Notes: generated by a model not told the origin, from the letters alone. A stretch of 64,000 bases of DNA from Apostichopus japonicus (GCF_037975245.1 NC_092582.1:6116001-6180000); one strand, 5' to 3'. Counted from the stretch's first letter, positions 11,785-23,722 are shown. A program made the numbers and translations.

Positions 11785-14101
11785 GTGAGTATTACCTTCC
11801 ACGACAAGTACTTACTACGCAACCGAACTGTATGCATGTGCAAGCCTGGTTCCTTTTTTATCGTGCACGTTCGATATTCGTGGAACACATACCGACATGA
11901 TGGTGATAGCGAGCCCACTGAAAATTGCAAGAAATGTTCCTAATGAAAGAATGATAAAGTATCATTAAAATTGCAGTCAAAGCAGAAAATGGCAATAGTG
12001 GAGGAAAAGGGGGAGATTATAAGAAATACGTTAACATTTGCAAATTGACTTGCAAAGCATACAGTGTAGTGGGTAAAATTTAGTCACAGGCTAGGCCTAG
12101 GGCAATTTACAAATAATAAATTGTTAGATTGACTAAGCTACTGCTGCCACTCTAAATTCTTCCAAATGTCTTGATCAATACTTCACATCATATGGCACCA
12201 CAAACATTCCATGGAAGCATCTGATTATGAGACAAAATCACAGGAGTGAGAAAGTTTTTACAATTTTTCCATGAACAGTTATTTACATGCAGAATTCAAC
12301 CTTCAGTATTTGTTGCCCAAGTGTTTGCTTATTATCAGTGTAAGCTGTGTAATAAGTTTTTGAACATGTTAAATTCTGAGGTATCACCCATATTCTGCAT
12401 ACAGGGAAGCCGTCATGACACTAGTGATGAAATACTGTTCCAGTGAGCTAGAGGATTATGCAGCATGCGTTGCAAATAACCCACAGACTTGGAATACAGA
12501 TTGTGAAGAGCAAAAGCTTAAAGCTGCTGACTGTTCATCAAATTCGTAGGATAATCATTTTCTCTCTTTTCGTAATATTTTGTTGACTGACCAATCTTGC
12601 ATCCTGTGTAGTACATTCTCAAATCAAAAACTTTTCTTACTTTGCAAGAACCTTTCTATATTAGTAATGTTTGTTTTGAAGTTTTGAAAGTATGTCAGCA
12701 TGTTTTGGTTCCGATGACAATCGTAACCTTTGCATGCATGATGGCGTATGTGTGTATGCGTGTGTGTGTTTGTGTGTGTGTGTGCGTTTGTGAAGCCCAG
12801 CTTGTAAACAAGCTGAGGTCAGACCAAGAAGCTGAGGTCAGACCAATTTCATATTTGATGTGTTGAATTACTACATTAAGTACAAGAAGCCTATTGTTTT
12901 GGTGGAGGTCAAAGGTCATTTGAGGGCATCAGGGGTCAAATTTTGTTAATCTTGTAAAAACAATATCTCTACACTGCTGTAATCAAGTTCAATTTGGTAG
13001 CTTGTTCTTCTAGCAGTAAACACTTGAAGTGGATTGTGTGTAAACTCAGGGTTTTAAAACTGGTTATTACCATTGTTAGGAATATCTTGTTCTGTTCATA
13101 TGAGGCAAACAAGAACCCCTACCCCAAACTTTTTCCATGAGAGTCTAATGTAATTTGCCAATAATAATGATCTTAATATCTACTTAGTGCTTTACATTAA
13201 AGAATATAGCAATGCACTCAACATGGGACTAGAAACAAATTTTAAGAAGTACAAATACAAGATATGTACAGAGTAATGAAAGGTATAAAGTAAAAGTAGT
13301 CAAAAGCAAAATCAGAAAATAAATGAACAAACAGCAATTAATACAATCTATAAATCAATCAATGAATAAGTGAAACTAATAGATAAAAAGTTAAGGTGAC
13401 ATGATAAGTACTGTATCTCATACATGTGCTGATTCAACCATGGGAGATCATCTATGTTTTCGAATGTTTCATGTGCTTTTTGGAGACTTGGACTTCATTG
13501 CACAAAATATTTCATATTGATTTTTAAAGTTAGTCTGTATTCGGTACTATTGATCGTGATACAAATGTTTTCAACAGAACTTTTCAGTATAATTAAGCTC
13601 CTGCGGAAATTTGTTCTGATATCGTTAATCTTCACAGCACGGTACTGTTATGTATTTATGATTCCCTGAAGTTGCGAGCTAAAAGTTAATACAAAGCAAA
13701 TGGAAGAAGAAAAAAGACTGAAACCAGATGTCATACCTATGACCAAGTACACGACTTCATGTGTGTTATTGAAATGAGCCATGCATGTCCCAGAGGCTCT
13801 TTGCCAAAGATAAACTTAAAATGAAGAGATCCCCAAAACAGGGACCTTTAGCAACTGTTAGCTTGATAAAATTAAGCTAGAATACTGGTGATCTTTAATA
13901 TCATCTTATTCTATCCTCCTCCACAGACCTGCAGTGAAGAAAATCAACAAAGTTTGTGCAGAGCAATATGTCGCCTATGAAAAATGTTTGAATTCTAATC
14001 CAGAATCCGTGGAGGTTTGTGTCAACCAGCTCCAAAGCTTTCTCGAGTGTGCGGAAGCCGCAGCAAGAACGATACCAATTGCTCCCGTGAAAGGGAAATG
14101 A
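11783..14101 (+). CDS. CHCHD5: CHCHD5, twin-CX9C mitochondrial protein (complete, three exons)
   Basis: Small intermembrane-space protein of the CHCH family, imported and oxidised by the MIA40 relay; its exact role is unsettled. Coding joins: 11783-11784, 12405-12545, 13927-14101, giving 105 aa (human 110). Four CX9C motifs are visible: YCSSELEDYAAC, DCEEQKLKAADC, VCAEQYVAYEKC and VCVNQLQSFLEC, the doubled coiled-coil-helix arrangement typical of CHCHD5. The start appears to be AT|G, split across intron 1 (AAAAT|GTGAGT ... ACAG|GGAAGCC), giving MEAVMTLVMKYC; in-frame ATGs at codons 5 and 9 are fallbacks. The stop codon is TGA at 14099. Divergent from ATP13A1. Confidence 0.93.
12405..12545 (+). 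CDS. CHCHD5: CHCHD5 exon 2
   Basis: Acceptor TGCATACAG, donor TC|GTAGG. Begins with the G completing ATG and carries the first two CX9C motifs. Confidence 0.9.
12750..12790. repeat. (TG)n microsatellite in CHCHD5 intron 2
   Basis: TGTGTATGCG followed by alternating TG/CG to about 12786. A 19-bp unit AGCTGAGGTCAGACCAA is also doubled just downstream (12810-12845). Confidence 0.85.
13927..14101 (+). CDS. CHCHD5: CHCHD5 exon 3 with stop
   Basis: Acceptor TCCTCCACAG. Encodes PAVKKINKVCAEQYVAYEKC, then the fourth CX9C pair and the C-terminus PVKGK, then TGA. Confidence 0.93.
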
Positions 14102-14534
14102 GATGTGGTGTGACGTAAACTAACATGTGCCTGATAGAGCTGGAAGTTCAGCAATCTCCTAGAGAACATGAAGTATGGCTTGTAGCAAGCACAACATTAA
14201 TTTGTGGTCTGTTGTACGAGAAGTAGCCTTTGTTGGGCAAATATGAACACCCAACATGTCATACCACAGTGGCAATGTGTTGCTGCTGGAGTGAGTGAGG
14301 ATAAATACCAAGTGCACAGCATCATAGTGAATGCTTTGTGTAATGTGAAGTCCTGATTCAGATTGTTTTATCAGAATGTACCAACTTCCTTTTTTTGATT
14401 TTTGTTTTTGTTTTTGTCATGGACATCATCCAATTTTTAGTGAATAATCGAAAGCAAATTCCTTGGTTTTACAAGTTTACTTTCATACATGTTTTCATTA
14501 TCCTTACAAAAGCAGGGCAGATTTGATCATTTCA

Positions 14535-14540
14535 AATAAA
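14535..14540 (+). terminator. CHCHD5 polyadenylation signal candidate
   Basis: AATAAA 434 nt after the stop codon, the first canonical hexamer on this strand. Confidence 0.6.
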
Positions 14541-15825
14541 ATAATAACTGTATTAACTCAATCGACCAAGTCCTTTTTTTTTGCAACATTATGACATTTT
14601 GATCAAGCATTTGTGAAATGATCTGTGTATTCTTCAAATTTTAAATTAGAAGTGATGATTGATCAATTTATTCAGGTTCATTCCACAGGATTCAGGCTTG
14701 TCTTGGATTAAGTATACCCTGGACTGTTCATAACTCATAGATATTGTATTGCTCTGGGGTTAAAAGTCAGATGTAATTATAACAATAATTCAAAGACTGG
14801 TATAATAGATTTGATATAAAAAAAATCAAACTTGACTTTTGAGTTTTTCTGGTTATGAATTAATAACAGACAGCCCCACCCATTCCCCTATTGACATATT
14901 TCTTTTGTCTTTACTGTGTACCATTCATGATCTTAGCAGCAGAATATAATGTTGTGAATAAGTCACTGACATTTACCAGACACATGGACAACTAGCGACT
15001 TCTATTTTCTAAGAACCGTTAATGTCTATATACGGCTCTGTACTTTGTTGAAGTATAGCGCCCTCTATTTATCTGTCTTACAAGTAACCTTCAAAATGTG
15101 CACTACCATCATCATAAACTAAACTGACACCAGGCTTCGTATCGTATACCTACTAACTGTGGTGGTCCAGAGCAAGGGACCCTTCTTGGTCCAGGAAATG
15201 ATTCCATACAGACGAACATCTACACAAACTTACACAAACTTACCTACACTTCTAGCTCCAACCACTCCTAAACACTTCAAAGCTGTAATTTTGTCACTGT
15301 CCAGGGAAGTTAAGTTGTGTTGGGGGGGGGGGGGGGGGGGAGGTGAGGTGTACATGTCCCTCAATTTAAGTCTCCTGCAGTTTTGTGAAAAACATCAAAA
15401 GAGCTAACATTGGACCGTGGGGAATCTCGGGAAGCCAAACAAACTGAAAAGATGATATCAGCACATTATGTCAAACATGATGACTGATAACTAAAGAACG
15501 GCATTATCAACATTTACATATATGACGCAGTCAGATCGTTGAGACGGCACAGTATAACGAAATGGAAGAGCCTGAAAAATCTGAGTAAAAGTAAACCGGA
15601 TATGACCCTTCTATAATGAAAGATGAGTGTAATTTTTCACGTTGCAACAAAAGAAGGAATATAGCCTATATGGTTAACTTGTCAAATTGACAAAATGTAC
15701 TCTTATACAATTTCATCCAATCATGGACGTTAAAACATGACATTTGTGCAAACGGTCAACAGAATTAACGGGTTAATCGCCAAAATTGAACCCTTTTGTT
15801 GCGTGCTGGGGAGGGGGGGGGGGGG
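14541..15825. other. Intergenic, no gene seen
   Basis: AT-rich sequence without exon-like segments. It contains a pure run of 19 G at 15322-15340 and another G-run before 15825; nothing else recognisable. Confidence 0.6.
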
Positions 15826-16577
15826 TAGTGGCGTTGCATGAAGTGGTGCAGCAATATATTTGGGCCCCCGCATGAGAGATTAAATTCCCTGAAGCCCAAC
15901 CAAATTGTTTGGGCTTCGGTGAGCATTTATGTTTTAGCACCTCTAAACGCCAAGAAATGACAATCTCGGTGTTTCCCTATTGAGGACAGGATTTCTTTTG
16001 TATTAACATTATGGTGGACATAAAGACACCTTTACCAATCTGCTTTCGGTGATGAGGTTTTTTATTTCTGTACTTGTCACCGGCGGGCGGTCGCGCCAGC
16101 CGCATATTGACCTTGTCACGCCGTTGTCTCGGGGTATTTCTCGATATTTTTAGATCAGTAACGTACGTGGTATTTGATCGAAATCTATTCGATTTGGCAG
16201 ATAATTTCCCCAGAGTTGGCCAATGAAACCAACCTAAAACATGGCAAGCTCGTCTCTCAAGGGGTGAGCAGTGCTTCGACATTTGAGACCGACTGTATGC
16301 AGTGACTGCCAGCGAGCAACTTTTTAATACTTAAACCAACAAATACGTGCCAAATTATCTGTTTAGACTTAAAATTAGGTATATATAAGTAGCATTAACG
16401 CAAGGTTTTGCTAATAATAACATTGTTTGAGGTTGCTAAAGGAGCCGGGAAGGGGTGGCACCCGTATTAGTGGTTCAATTCTTACACGGCTGGGTGCAAT
16501 AAGTCCCCCGGCTGAACCATTACCCCGACTGGTGATCTAAGGAGGGCGATGGCCCCTCCCAAATGAGTACGCCACTG
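15826..16577. mobile_element. Possible MITE with TAGTGGCGT / ACGCCACTG ends
   Basis: The left end reads TAGTGGCGTTGCATG; the right end reads GAGTACGCCACTG (reverse complement CAGTGGCGTACTC). CAGTGGCG ends are common in hAT-like elements. The left flank is a G-run, so no target duplication can be recognised. No transposase. Confidence 0.35.
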
Positions 16578-17921
16578 GTGAGGCGTTGCCCCCAAGACTG
16601 CAGAATTTTCACAAAGTCCTTTGTGTCTGCGAATACTAATACGGAGCACATCGATGTATGTAAGAAAGATAAATAATGACTCTTATTTTAGTCTGTTGAA
16701 TATATCGCCAAGCCCTAGCGGTGTCCATGTGGCAAAGCCCGTTGAAGTTGGGTCGTATCTGAGACGTCAAGTTGTTAGAGATAGGAATCAAATTTCTACG
16801 GAATGTATTCTAAGCCCTAATGGGAGTCCCGGGAACTTCGGCTTAAACTTTCCACTTTTCAGATAATTAATGTTCTATGATAGTAATTTTAAGGACAAAA
16901 AAATACATTCCAAATAGGATCTATGGAATGTACGTATTTGAAAGCCCAGTCTGGGGTCCACTAGCTGGGGGAAACCCCGGAAGCTGTGACATATCAATAT
17001 ATTTCTTATTTTTACTAATTTGGATTTTCTACGGACGCGGCCATGACCCCCCTAGACCAATGTACTCACCGTGCCCCACCCACCACTGCATGGGAGTAGC
17101 TGCATGCATGACTAAGTCACTCTATACAATTGGCGTTACACAGGCGATGATAGATCATGGAGCAGTATTGGGCCTGTCTATGATTTCGGAATCAATATGA
17201 ATATCAGTTGATTCCCTGCCATGAAAGTCAATGCAGTCATATGGCACTGATTCAACAAAAGCACAAGTTCATTTGGCAGGCTTCGTCATTTGAAGAAACT
17301 GGGTAAAGAACTATACGTAGCTCGTTTTAGATAGGCCATATATATTAGCTGATCTTTGCCAATGTATAGTTGGCAGACTATTGTACAGCCTTTATTGGAA
17401 TGCTGAAATGCATTTTCAGCATTCACATGTGTCGTGTTATAATCAACGTGTACTTCAGCTGTCTTTGAAAGTTCATTTTTTTTTCCGCGCTGCTTTCCAC
17501 TGTTGCCATAATACTACTTATCATTGATTATAGTACACTTACTTATTAATTAATTCCCGTAATACAATTAAAATATTAAGTACCATGTTTTTATCATTAA
17601 AAAAGCATCTTCATCATATCAATTAACGCAGACTTCGCTATCCCTATAAAATAAACATAACATGCACACTAAAAACAATATGAAAGAGACAGGACAAGTA
17701 AAAACATGGGCGTTGAACACCGTGGGGACGGGCGAAATGTCCCCAACTTTTTGAGCTGTGGGGACGTAACACAAATACCCCTCCCTCCCCTCCACCCCAC
17801 CCCCCCCCCCCACCACACACACACCTTTCAGGTCTTTAATGAAAACAATAACCATCATGAAGATCACTCCACGTGTAAGACGGAAAAGGTAAGTCGGAAT
17901 ATTCAGTACAGGCAATATATC
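16578..17921. other. Intergenic, no gene seen
   Basis: Short open frames only, none resembling a protein I know. Near 17715-17770 a block repeats GGGGAC and GTCCCC words and is probably old repeat debris; a C-run lies near 17796-17812. Confidence 0.5.
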
Positions 17922-17959
17922 CAGGCGCGTATCCAGGATTTTCTAACCCGGGGGGCGCG

Positions 17960-18062
17960 AATTACTATCTAAGCGGAGCGCCACCATCGGTTGGCGCGGA
18001 GCGTACAAGAAAATTTCTGGTTTTGATACCCCCCAGATCACCGGAAATGGCACTTCTCGGGC
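17960..18062. repeat. Subterminal block copy 1 of the hAT-like family
   Basis: ACTATCTAAGCGGAGCGCCA, then TTGGCGCGGAGCGTACAAGA, then CCAGATCACCGGAAATGGC. Shared with 19178-19280 and 27685-27785. It contains the near-palindrome GCGCCA...TGGCGC. Confidence 0.75.
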
Positions 18063-18596
18063 TTGAAAATGAGCAACCAGATGTACACTTTTGCCTGAGA
18101 ACCAAGTATTTTCCAAACTTTTTTTCCATCCATAACCTTTTTGAAGATTGTCACCAGTCACACATCACGTTCGACCTCATTGCATGTCCTATGGATGATT
18201 GCTTTTGTAGGTTATTCTACGTCACGGCCCACAATATCCGAAAGCCCCACTTTTCAAGGTTTTAAGCCCATTACTTGTTGAGAATTTGAAAATTCACTTT
18301 TCTCGTGAATAAAATCACTTGAAAACATACCCATAATGTTGCACAAAATTCAATCTATAGACAACCAATATAGAAAAACCTCCTTGAACCGCTAACAGAC
18401 AGGTCAAAATTGAACGAGTAGAGGAAAGTATGATGAAGAATGTTGGTGAGGAAATTTTCGAAAATTCCGACACAGTTAATTTATTGGTGTAGAAATATTA
18501 AAACATCTTATAATGGCTTTTACAAAACTTGGTTGAAGGAACAGAAAAATAGCAGATATTTCCGATATCAGGTATATCGAAACCGAACACTTCACT

Positions 18597-19030
18597 CATA
18601 GGCGTAGGTCCCGTAGGAGGCGGGGGCTGCAGCCCCCCCCCCCCCAATTGTTTTCCCATTTTTTTCGGGCACCTACTGAAAGAAAAATAAATAGCAATGA
18701 ATAGCTTAAAATGATCTGCTTGGTAATTTAAATAAAGTTCTAAGCTTGGCCGACATTACTACTGTAAAAGAGAGTTTTGATATAAATGGATCTATATGTT
18801 TTTTCTCCATCTACATAAGACATTTGGTTGTTTACATTAGCATCCGGCGGTATACTGTGCAACTTTCACGGACCGCAAGGTACACGATGCCATACAATGT
18901 AATGACCGATCTTGCCTATATGATATTGGCATCGACATGTTGAATGCGCGCTCCGCGCGCGAAAAATTTTGGCTTTTTTCTCGGGCAAGTCATTACAGCC
19001 CCCAAATCCAATCTGGCTCCTACGCCTTTG
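18597..19030. mobile_element. Nested short MITE (CATAGGCGTAGG / CCTACGCCTTTG)
   Basis: The ends are imperfect inverted repeats (CATAGGCGTAGG against CAAAGGCGTAGG), each followed inward by a GGGGGCTG block. Flanking 8-mers ACTTCACT and ACTACATA share five positions, a weak target duplication. 434 bp, noncoding. Confidence 0.5.
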
Positions 19031-19131
19031 ACTACATACATTGACAGTTTTTGAGGCTGTTCATCGTGGAACATGCATTTCAATGCTCATTGATATGATG
19101 TTATATCTGCTCTTTGCTTTACAAATTCGAA

Positions 19132-19515
19132 CAGGCGTGTAGCGAGTAATTGCCAAGGGAGGGCGAAGCCTGTAGGCAAACTATCTAAGCGAAGCGCCAC
19201 TATGAGTTGGCGCGAAGCGTACAAGAAAAATTTTGGCCGAAAATGCCTCCCAGATCGCTGGAAATGACACTTCCCAGGCCTTGTAAGTTGCATCTAAGCA
19301 TTGTCTATTTTGAAATTACTAGCGATGTCATTAAGAAAATTTGCTCGGGGGGGGGGCGGTCGCCCCCTTCCCGAAATGCGTTATGTTCCCCGACGACTCG
19401 GTCGAGTTCAAGTACATTAGTGAGAGAGGAAAAACGGAAACGTCAAAAATGGAGTTGTCGGGGTAAGGGGTAGGGTGAGGCGCACACCCCCTCCGTAATC
19501 CTTGATCTGTCACTG
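19132..19515. mobile_element. Second hAT-like MITE fragment
   Basis: Starts CAGGCGTGTAGCGAG and carries copy 2 of the subterminal block (19178-19280, CTATCTAAGCGAAGCGCCAC). A right-end-like CCTTGATCTGTCACTG lies at 19500-19515. The two ends are not good inverted repeats of each other and the flanks do not match, so the assignment as one element is tentative. Confidence 0.4.
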
Positions 19516-19587
19516 GCTACCCTGTGTATATTATAGGGATCAGCGCTTTAACTATGACTGTTCCTCTTTCTCTTCCCGAGGTCTTGG

Positions 19588-19719
19588 CTATCTTCTACTC
19601 CCTCCTTTTCTCCTTTTTCTCTCTTTTTCTTTTTCTTTTCCCTTCCTTCCTCTCCTCCTTTTCTTTTTTCCCCTCCTTTTCCCTTTTTTCTTCTCTTTTT
19701 TTCTCTCCTCTTTTCCTTA
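19588..19719. repeat. Polypyrimidine tract
   Basis: About 130 bp of almost pure C/T on the plus strand, ending at the GC palindrome of the composite element. Low complexity; the long open frames across it are compositional artefacts. Confidence 0.85.
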
Positions 19720-19921
19720 CCCGGGGGGCGCGCGCCCCCAACGCCCCCCCCCCCTGGATACGCACCTGATATCGTCCAATGTCTCAAGAATACTGTTGAT
19801 GTGATAGACGGAGGGTCTTAACAGTCACAATATCCGGGTATTGATAACTCAGTGTTCTGAATGTGTTGTAGTATGACGTCATTCTGATTCCCATGTGACG
19901 TCATCTTCGATTGATCCGACT

Positions 19922-19970
19922 AGCTTGCCCCCACCCTAGAAAAGCTAGCCCCCACCCTAGAAAAGCTATA
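19922..19970. repeat. 22-bp direct duplication
   Basis: GCCCCCACCCTAGAAAAGCT occurs twice in tandem. Confidence 0.85.
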
Positions 19971-21180
19971 CGCCCATGGGTAAGACCAAGGTTCCTGTGG
20001 GGTACTTTGACAAATATTAGTATGTACGTTTCGTATACGTTAGAGTAGACGGAAACAATTTTTGTATGTTTCCGGTTTTGCGTTGTGAATAGTACGAAAT
20101 TGAAACATTACAAACGCGTTCACTCCACGCGAAATGTTCACAGGTAAAATAAATGAGGAACCCCCTTGAACCAAGCCCAAGTATAGACCGTCCAAAAAAG
20201 TCGTATTTGTACGACCAACCACCAACCATGATGATGTATTCTAAAATATTAGGTCACCTGAGTCAGATTGACTGACTGAAATACGTCACTCGTGTGAAGG
20301 CGTTCCTATTGCCAATCGAAATAATATTGCTGAAAATATTTATCATATACTTACAAATATTGCTAACATACGCTTTAAAATATATTATAGTAATTAAAAT
20401 AGATATAATTTATACTGTTTTAAAATAGTGGTGATTTAGTTTATATTGGAACGATTTTTGTATTTTTTGTATTTTAGTATGTAAATTCATTCTTTATCAT
20501 TCACAACTTTAATCGACAGAATCTCTTGTATGACCGATGAGCAGGAAATTTTGCTATATTTTTTGCCGTAAATAGACTTCTCCTGGTCGGAGAATGTAAG
20601 TTCTACGTACATCCGTTGGTTAAAATTTTCTTTCGTTTGTACCTGTTCAAAATAAATGCTTTACTAAACGGCGCATTCCGACAAAATCTGTTGCTAGCTC
20701 AATTTATAACGATATGTGACATTGTTGTTGCTAAATCATGTACGTTTTATGTGTGGCCTAATGTTATCGATCAATCTAGGTCGTAATATACTGTCTTAAC
20801 TGTAAGTGTAAGTAAGCTGTAGCCTAACGTTAAAAGTCTGACGATAAAGTCCTTTCGGTTTGCATTTGTTTGCACATTGTATGTATTGTAACCTACCGCA
20901 AGTAACGACTATCACTATAAGTTAGGGTTATCATTGTCTTCATTACGAATGAAGCCATCGGCATAAGGAGAAAGCAAACAGCAAATTTGGATGCACACAC
21001 CCTACAGGCTGCTTTGCTGGTAGTGGTAGACTACAGCTAGGTTAAGTCGAATTGGAGACATTGGTTTCCTCCATAATTTTCTACCATTTTTATGATGGAA
21101 AGTTACTTGCAATTTATGTATTGACCTAGGCCTACTTTCTGCAAAAGTAACTCCTATCTGTAGCCTAAATCATCTTGAGC
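19971..21180. other. Intergenic region upstream of RAB14, possible location of its noncoding first exon
   Basis: No coding exon seen. RAB14 has a splice acceptor at 24600 before its ATG, so a noncoding first exon and promoter must lie upstream. One candidate donor is GGAGAAT|GTAAGT near 20590, not supported otherwise. Confidence 0.3.
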
Positions 21181-21387
21181 TTTTCAGAGCAATTATAGAA
21201 TAGTCGCCACATGAAAACCCCAAAAAACAAGTGGCTACACTGGGGTTTCCAAAGGTAGGAGTGGTTACGTCAGCTCCATGATTTTATTATGATTTTATTA
21301 TGCAGGCTTAATGTCTAGAAAGTTTGAAAATGTAGTCACAAAGGTTTCCTCAACAGTGGCTATTACAGCTCCGTTGGATACTTTGTC

Positions 21388-22094
21388 CGGGTACCGTTGT
21401 TTTCCGCACAAGTTACTTTCCGCTGAAACAAAATGGTGTTTTCCGCAAACAAATTTGTCAGCGGAAAACAACGTTTTTTTCAGCGGAAAGTAACGTTTTT
21501 TGTTTTGGAGGAACAGAATAACTTACTGAATTGATTAGGCACATGGACTGATTTAGGAAGGTGGAGAGGATTTAACTGTAACAGGATAAATCGGCCATGA
21601 TTTTAGATGTAACTCGTAAGAAAGGTGGTGCAAAATGCGTGTGCGGCTATTAAAACAGCCCTTACTTATACAGCCATTTCCAGCGAAAATCAAAGATACC
21701 GCCTTTTACAACTTTTTTTTTTAAACTATCATTACGCGGACCGCACTTTTAATACTTTATTAGATAGTCAATCCTTCATAACGCGGGTGTCCTTTTGCCC
21801 TTTTATCGGCCGACCACCACATACTTCTTTAATAATCCCTAATTACACACCCCCAAGCCTCCTTTGTATTATAAGCAGCTTAACTTTTCTGACACGAACT
21901 CAGTCTAACCATCCTTTATCGACGTTCTTTGATACTTTCTCATGTTATTTTAATCATCCTGCCTGAATTTGGTATCCTAAAATTGCGGAAAATATAGTAT
22001 ACAGGAAGGTGAAAAAAAGGTGTTTTCCGCAGAAGAATTTTTTCAGCGGAAAGTAATCAGCGGAAAGTAACGTATGCGGAAAACAACTGAAACC
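21388..22094. mobile_element. 707-bp DNA-transposon-like MITE with TTTTCCGC termini
   Basis: Left end CGGGTACCGTTGTTTTCCGC; reverse complement of the right end GGGTTTCAGTTGTTTTCCGC. Both are followed inward by TTACTTTCCGCTGA. TTTTCCGC or GCGGAAAA words recur many times within about 120 bp of each end, a subterminal repeat cluster. Flanks carry the 7-bp duplication CTTTGTC (21381-21387 and 22095-22101), and an uninterrupted relative of the target is at 22494-22510. No coding capacity; superfamily not assigned. Confidence 0.8.
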
Positions 22095-23042
22095 CTTTGT
22101 CAAATACCCTATCATGAGAGCGACCCATCATTGACCCTAATCGATTCCTACGCGAGTTTAATGTTAATAAATTTCAGTCCAAAACTTTTCCCTATAGTGG
22201 CTACAATGGCTCTGTCCGCTCCATCAAGAAGAAGTCTTTTATTGCGTGTGTACTGTGTGGGCATTGTGTGTACGTGTGAAGATGTAGCCGGCTGCACCAT
22301 GGATGTACATGTTTGCAGGGTATTCTATATAGTTGAACCAAGTTTCTAGGTGATTCACTGTCAATCAACTTGGGAGCAATAATAGAATACCCCTCCATGC
22401 GAAAACACCCCCTCAAATCTAGTGGCTAAATGGATTTTCCAAAATCTTTTGAAAAAGGTTGGATGGGTAGTGGCTACACCAGCTGGGTGGTTATACTTTG
22501 TCAAATACCCTTGCAGTATGAGAACAACCCATCATTGAACCCAATTGTTTCTTATGCCAGTTTAATGTTAAGAAAGTTTTGAAAGGAAGACTTTAGAAGC
22601 CTAAAGGTTTTCCCAGGAGTGGCTACACCTACTTCATTCTCTTCATCGTGAAGTCTTTAATTACACGATTGTAATATTAAGGAAGTTGGAAAAAAATTCA
22701 AGTCCAACAGTAGGTGGGGAAGTGGCTACACTGGCTGTGTTGGATACTTCGTCAATTCATCAAATACCCTTGCAGTATTTTAATGAGAAAGTACTCTCCA
22801 AAGGGGTATTCTATACTTGCTCCGTGAATTCTGTGTAAAGCAAACATTGATGGAATACTTTCATATCAATGTAATGCTTGTAATAATTTTTTATGAAGCC
22901 AGAGCCATTTGTTGCCTCATCATAAGCCATAGCTATTGTTCTAGTACATGAATGAGATGTGTGTTTTGAACGAGAGCTGTTAATCTTCATGTACTGTGTG
23001 TGCATTGTGTAAATGTGTGACGATTTAGCCAGCTACACTGTG

Positions 23043-23722
23043 CAGGGATGTAAGTCTTCCGTATTTTTACGGAAATCCGTTTTTTTTTTAATTCCAATAA
23101 AGTTCCACAAAATTGTTCGAATATCAAAGACACAACGCGGCAAAAATGCCTGGCCCGTTGCAGCAAGCTAACTTCAATTTTCACTCATCGATCACTCAAA
23201 ATACCATTTCCAGTTTCGCATCATCGCATTGCACTGTACAACATTGTGCCATGTGAATATCGTTGCGTACGTGCGAACTTCAAATCGCTATAGCTCATTT
23301 CTGTCGTTGAAAAACCTTGCCTAATTCATGTTGATTGGACTGCTAATTAATATCTTCGTAACTGCTGATGCTCGACATAAGTTTTGGAATTAACGCTTGT
23401 GATATTTGTGAGCGGCGGAAATCTACGGGATACGCATATGAAAGTCGATATTTGTGATCGCATTCGAATGTGAGACTGTTTTTTATTCCGTAGTTCGCTG
23501 CGACGTATTCGTAACTTTGAGCTAGCCTAACATAATGATAGTGTGTAAGTAGTAAGAGCTAGGGGTAGGATGTGTTAGCGCTAATACTTCTAAGCTAGCC
23601 TAACATACAGTAACGATAGTGTGTAAGTAGTCAGAGCTAGGAGTAGGATGTGTTAGGACGGCATTCACCTGGGGTCTCCGAATATTTTTCCGGTTTTTTT
23701 TTTGGCTGCACTTACATCCCTG
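23043..23722. mobile_element. 680-bp MITE with CAGGGATGTAAGT termini
   Basis: The first 13 bp CAGGGATGTAAGT and the last 13 bp ACTTACATCCCTG are perfect inverted repeats. ACTGTG is duplicated at 23037-23042 and 23723-23728. The CAG...CTG ends look hAT-like, but the duplication is 6 bp rather than the usual 8. A related uninterrupted copy of the target lies near 22283-22345. It contains its own two-copy 78-bp repeat (about 23522-23660, TAGCCTAACATA...GATGTGTTAG). Confidence 0.75.

Larger units (their letters stand above)
17922..19768. mobile_element. Composite of hAT-like MITEs (outer ends CAGGCGCGTATCCAGG / CCTGGATACGCACCTG)
   Basis: The outer ends are inverted repeats: the left 16 bp and the reverse complement of the right 16 bp differ at one position. 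The CAG...CTG termini are hAT-like, but the flanking 8 bp (AATATATC and ATATCGTC) do not match cleanly, so the two ends may come from different insertions. Inside lie a GC-rich subterminal palindrome (GGGGGGCGCGCGCCCCC near 19722-19738), a nested element at 18597-19030, a second left-end block starting 19132, an additional right end at about 19515 (TGATCTGTCACTG) and a long pyrimidine tract. No transposase gene. Confidence 0.6.

Noticed and set aside
15826-16577. Confident hAT assignment for the TAGTGGCGT element
   Set aside because: Left flank is a G-run so no target duplication can be read and the ends match over only about 9 bp; kept as a low-confidence feature only.
19502-19804. Hydrophobic 'membrane protein' frame rich in F, L, S and P
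   Set aside because: A pure polypyrimidine tract gives such frames automatically.
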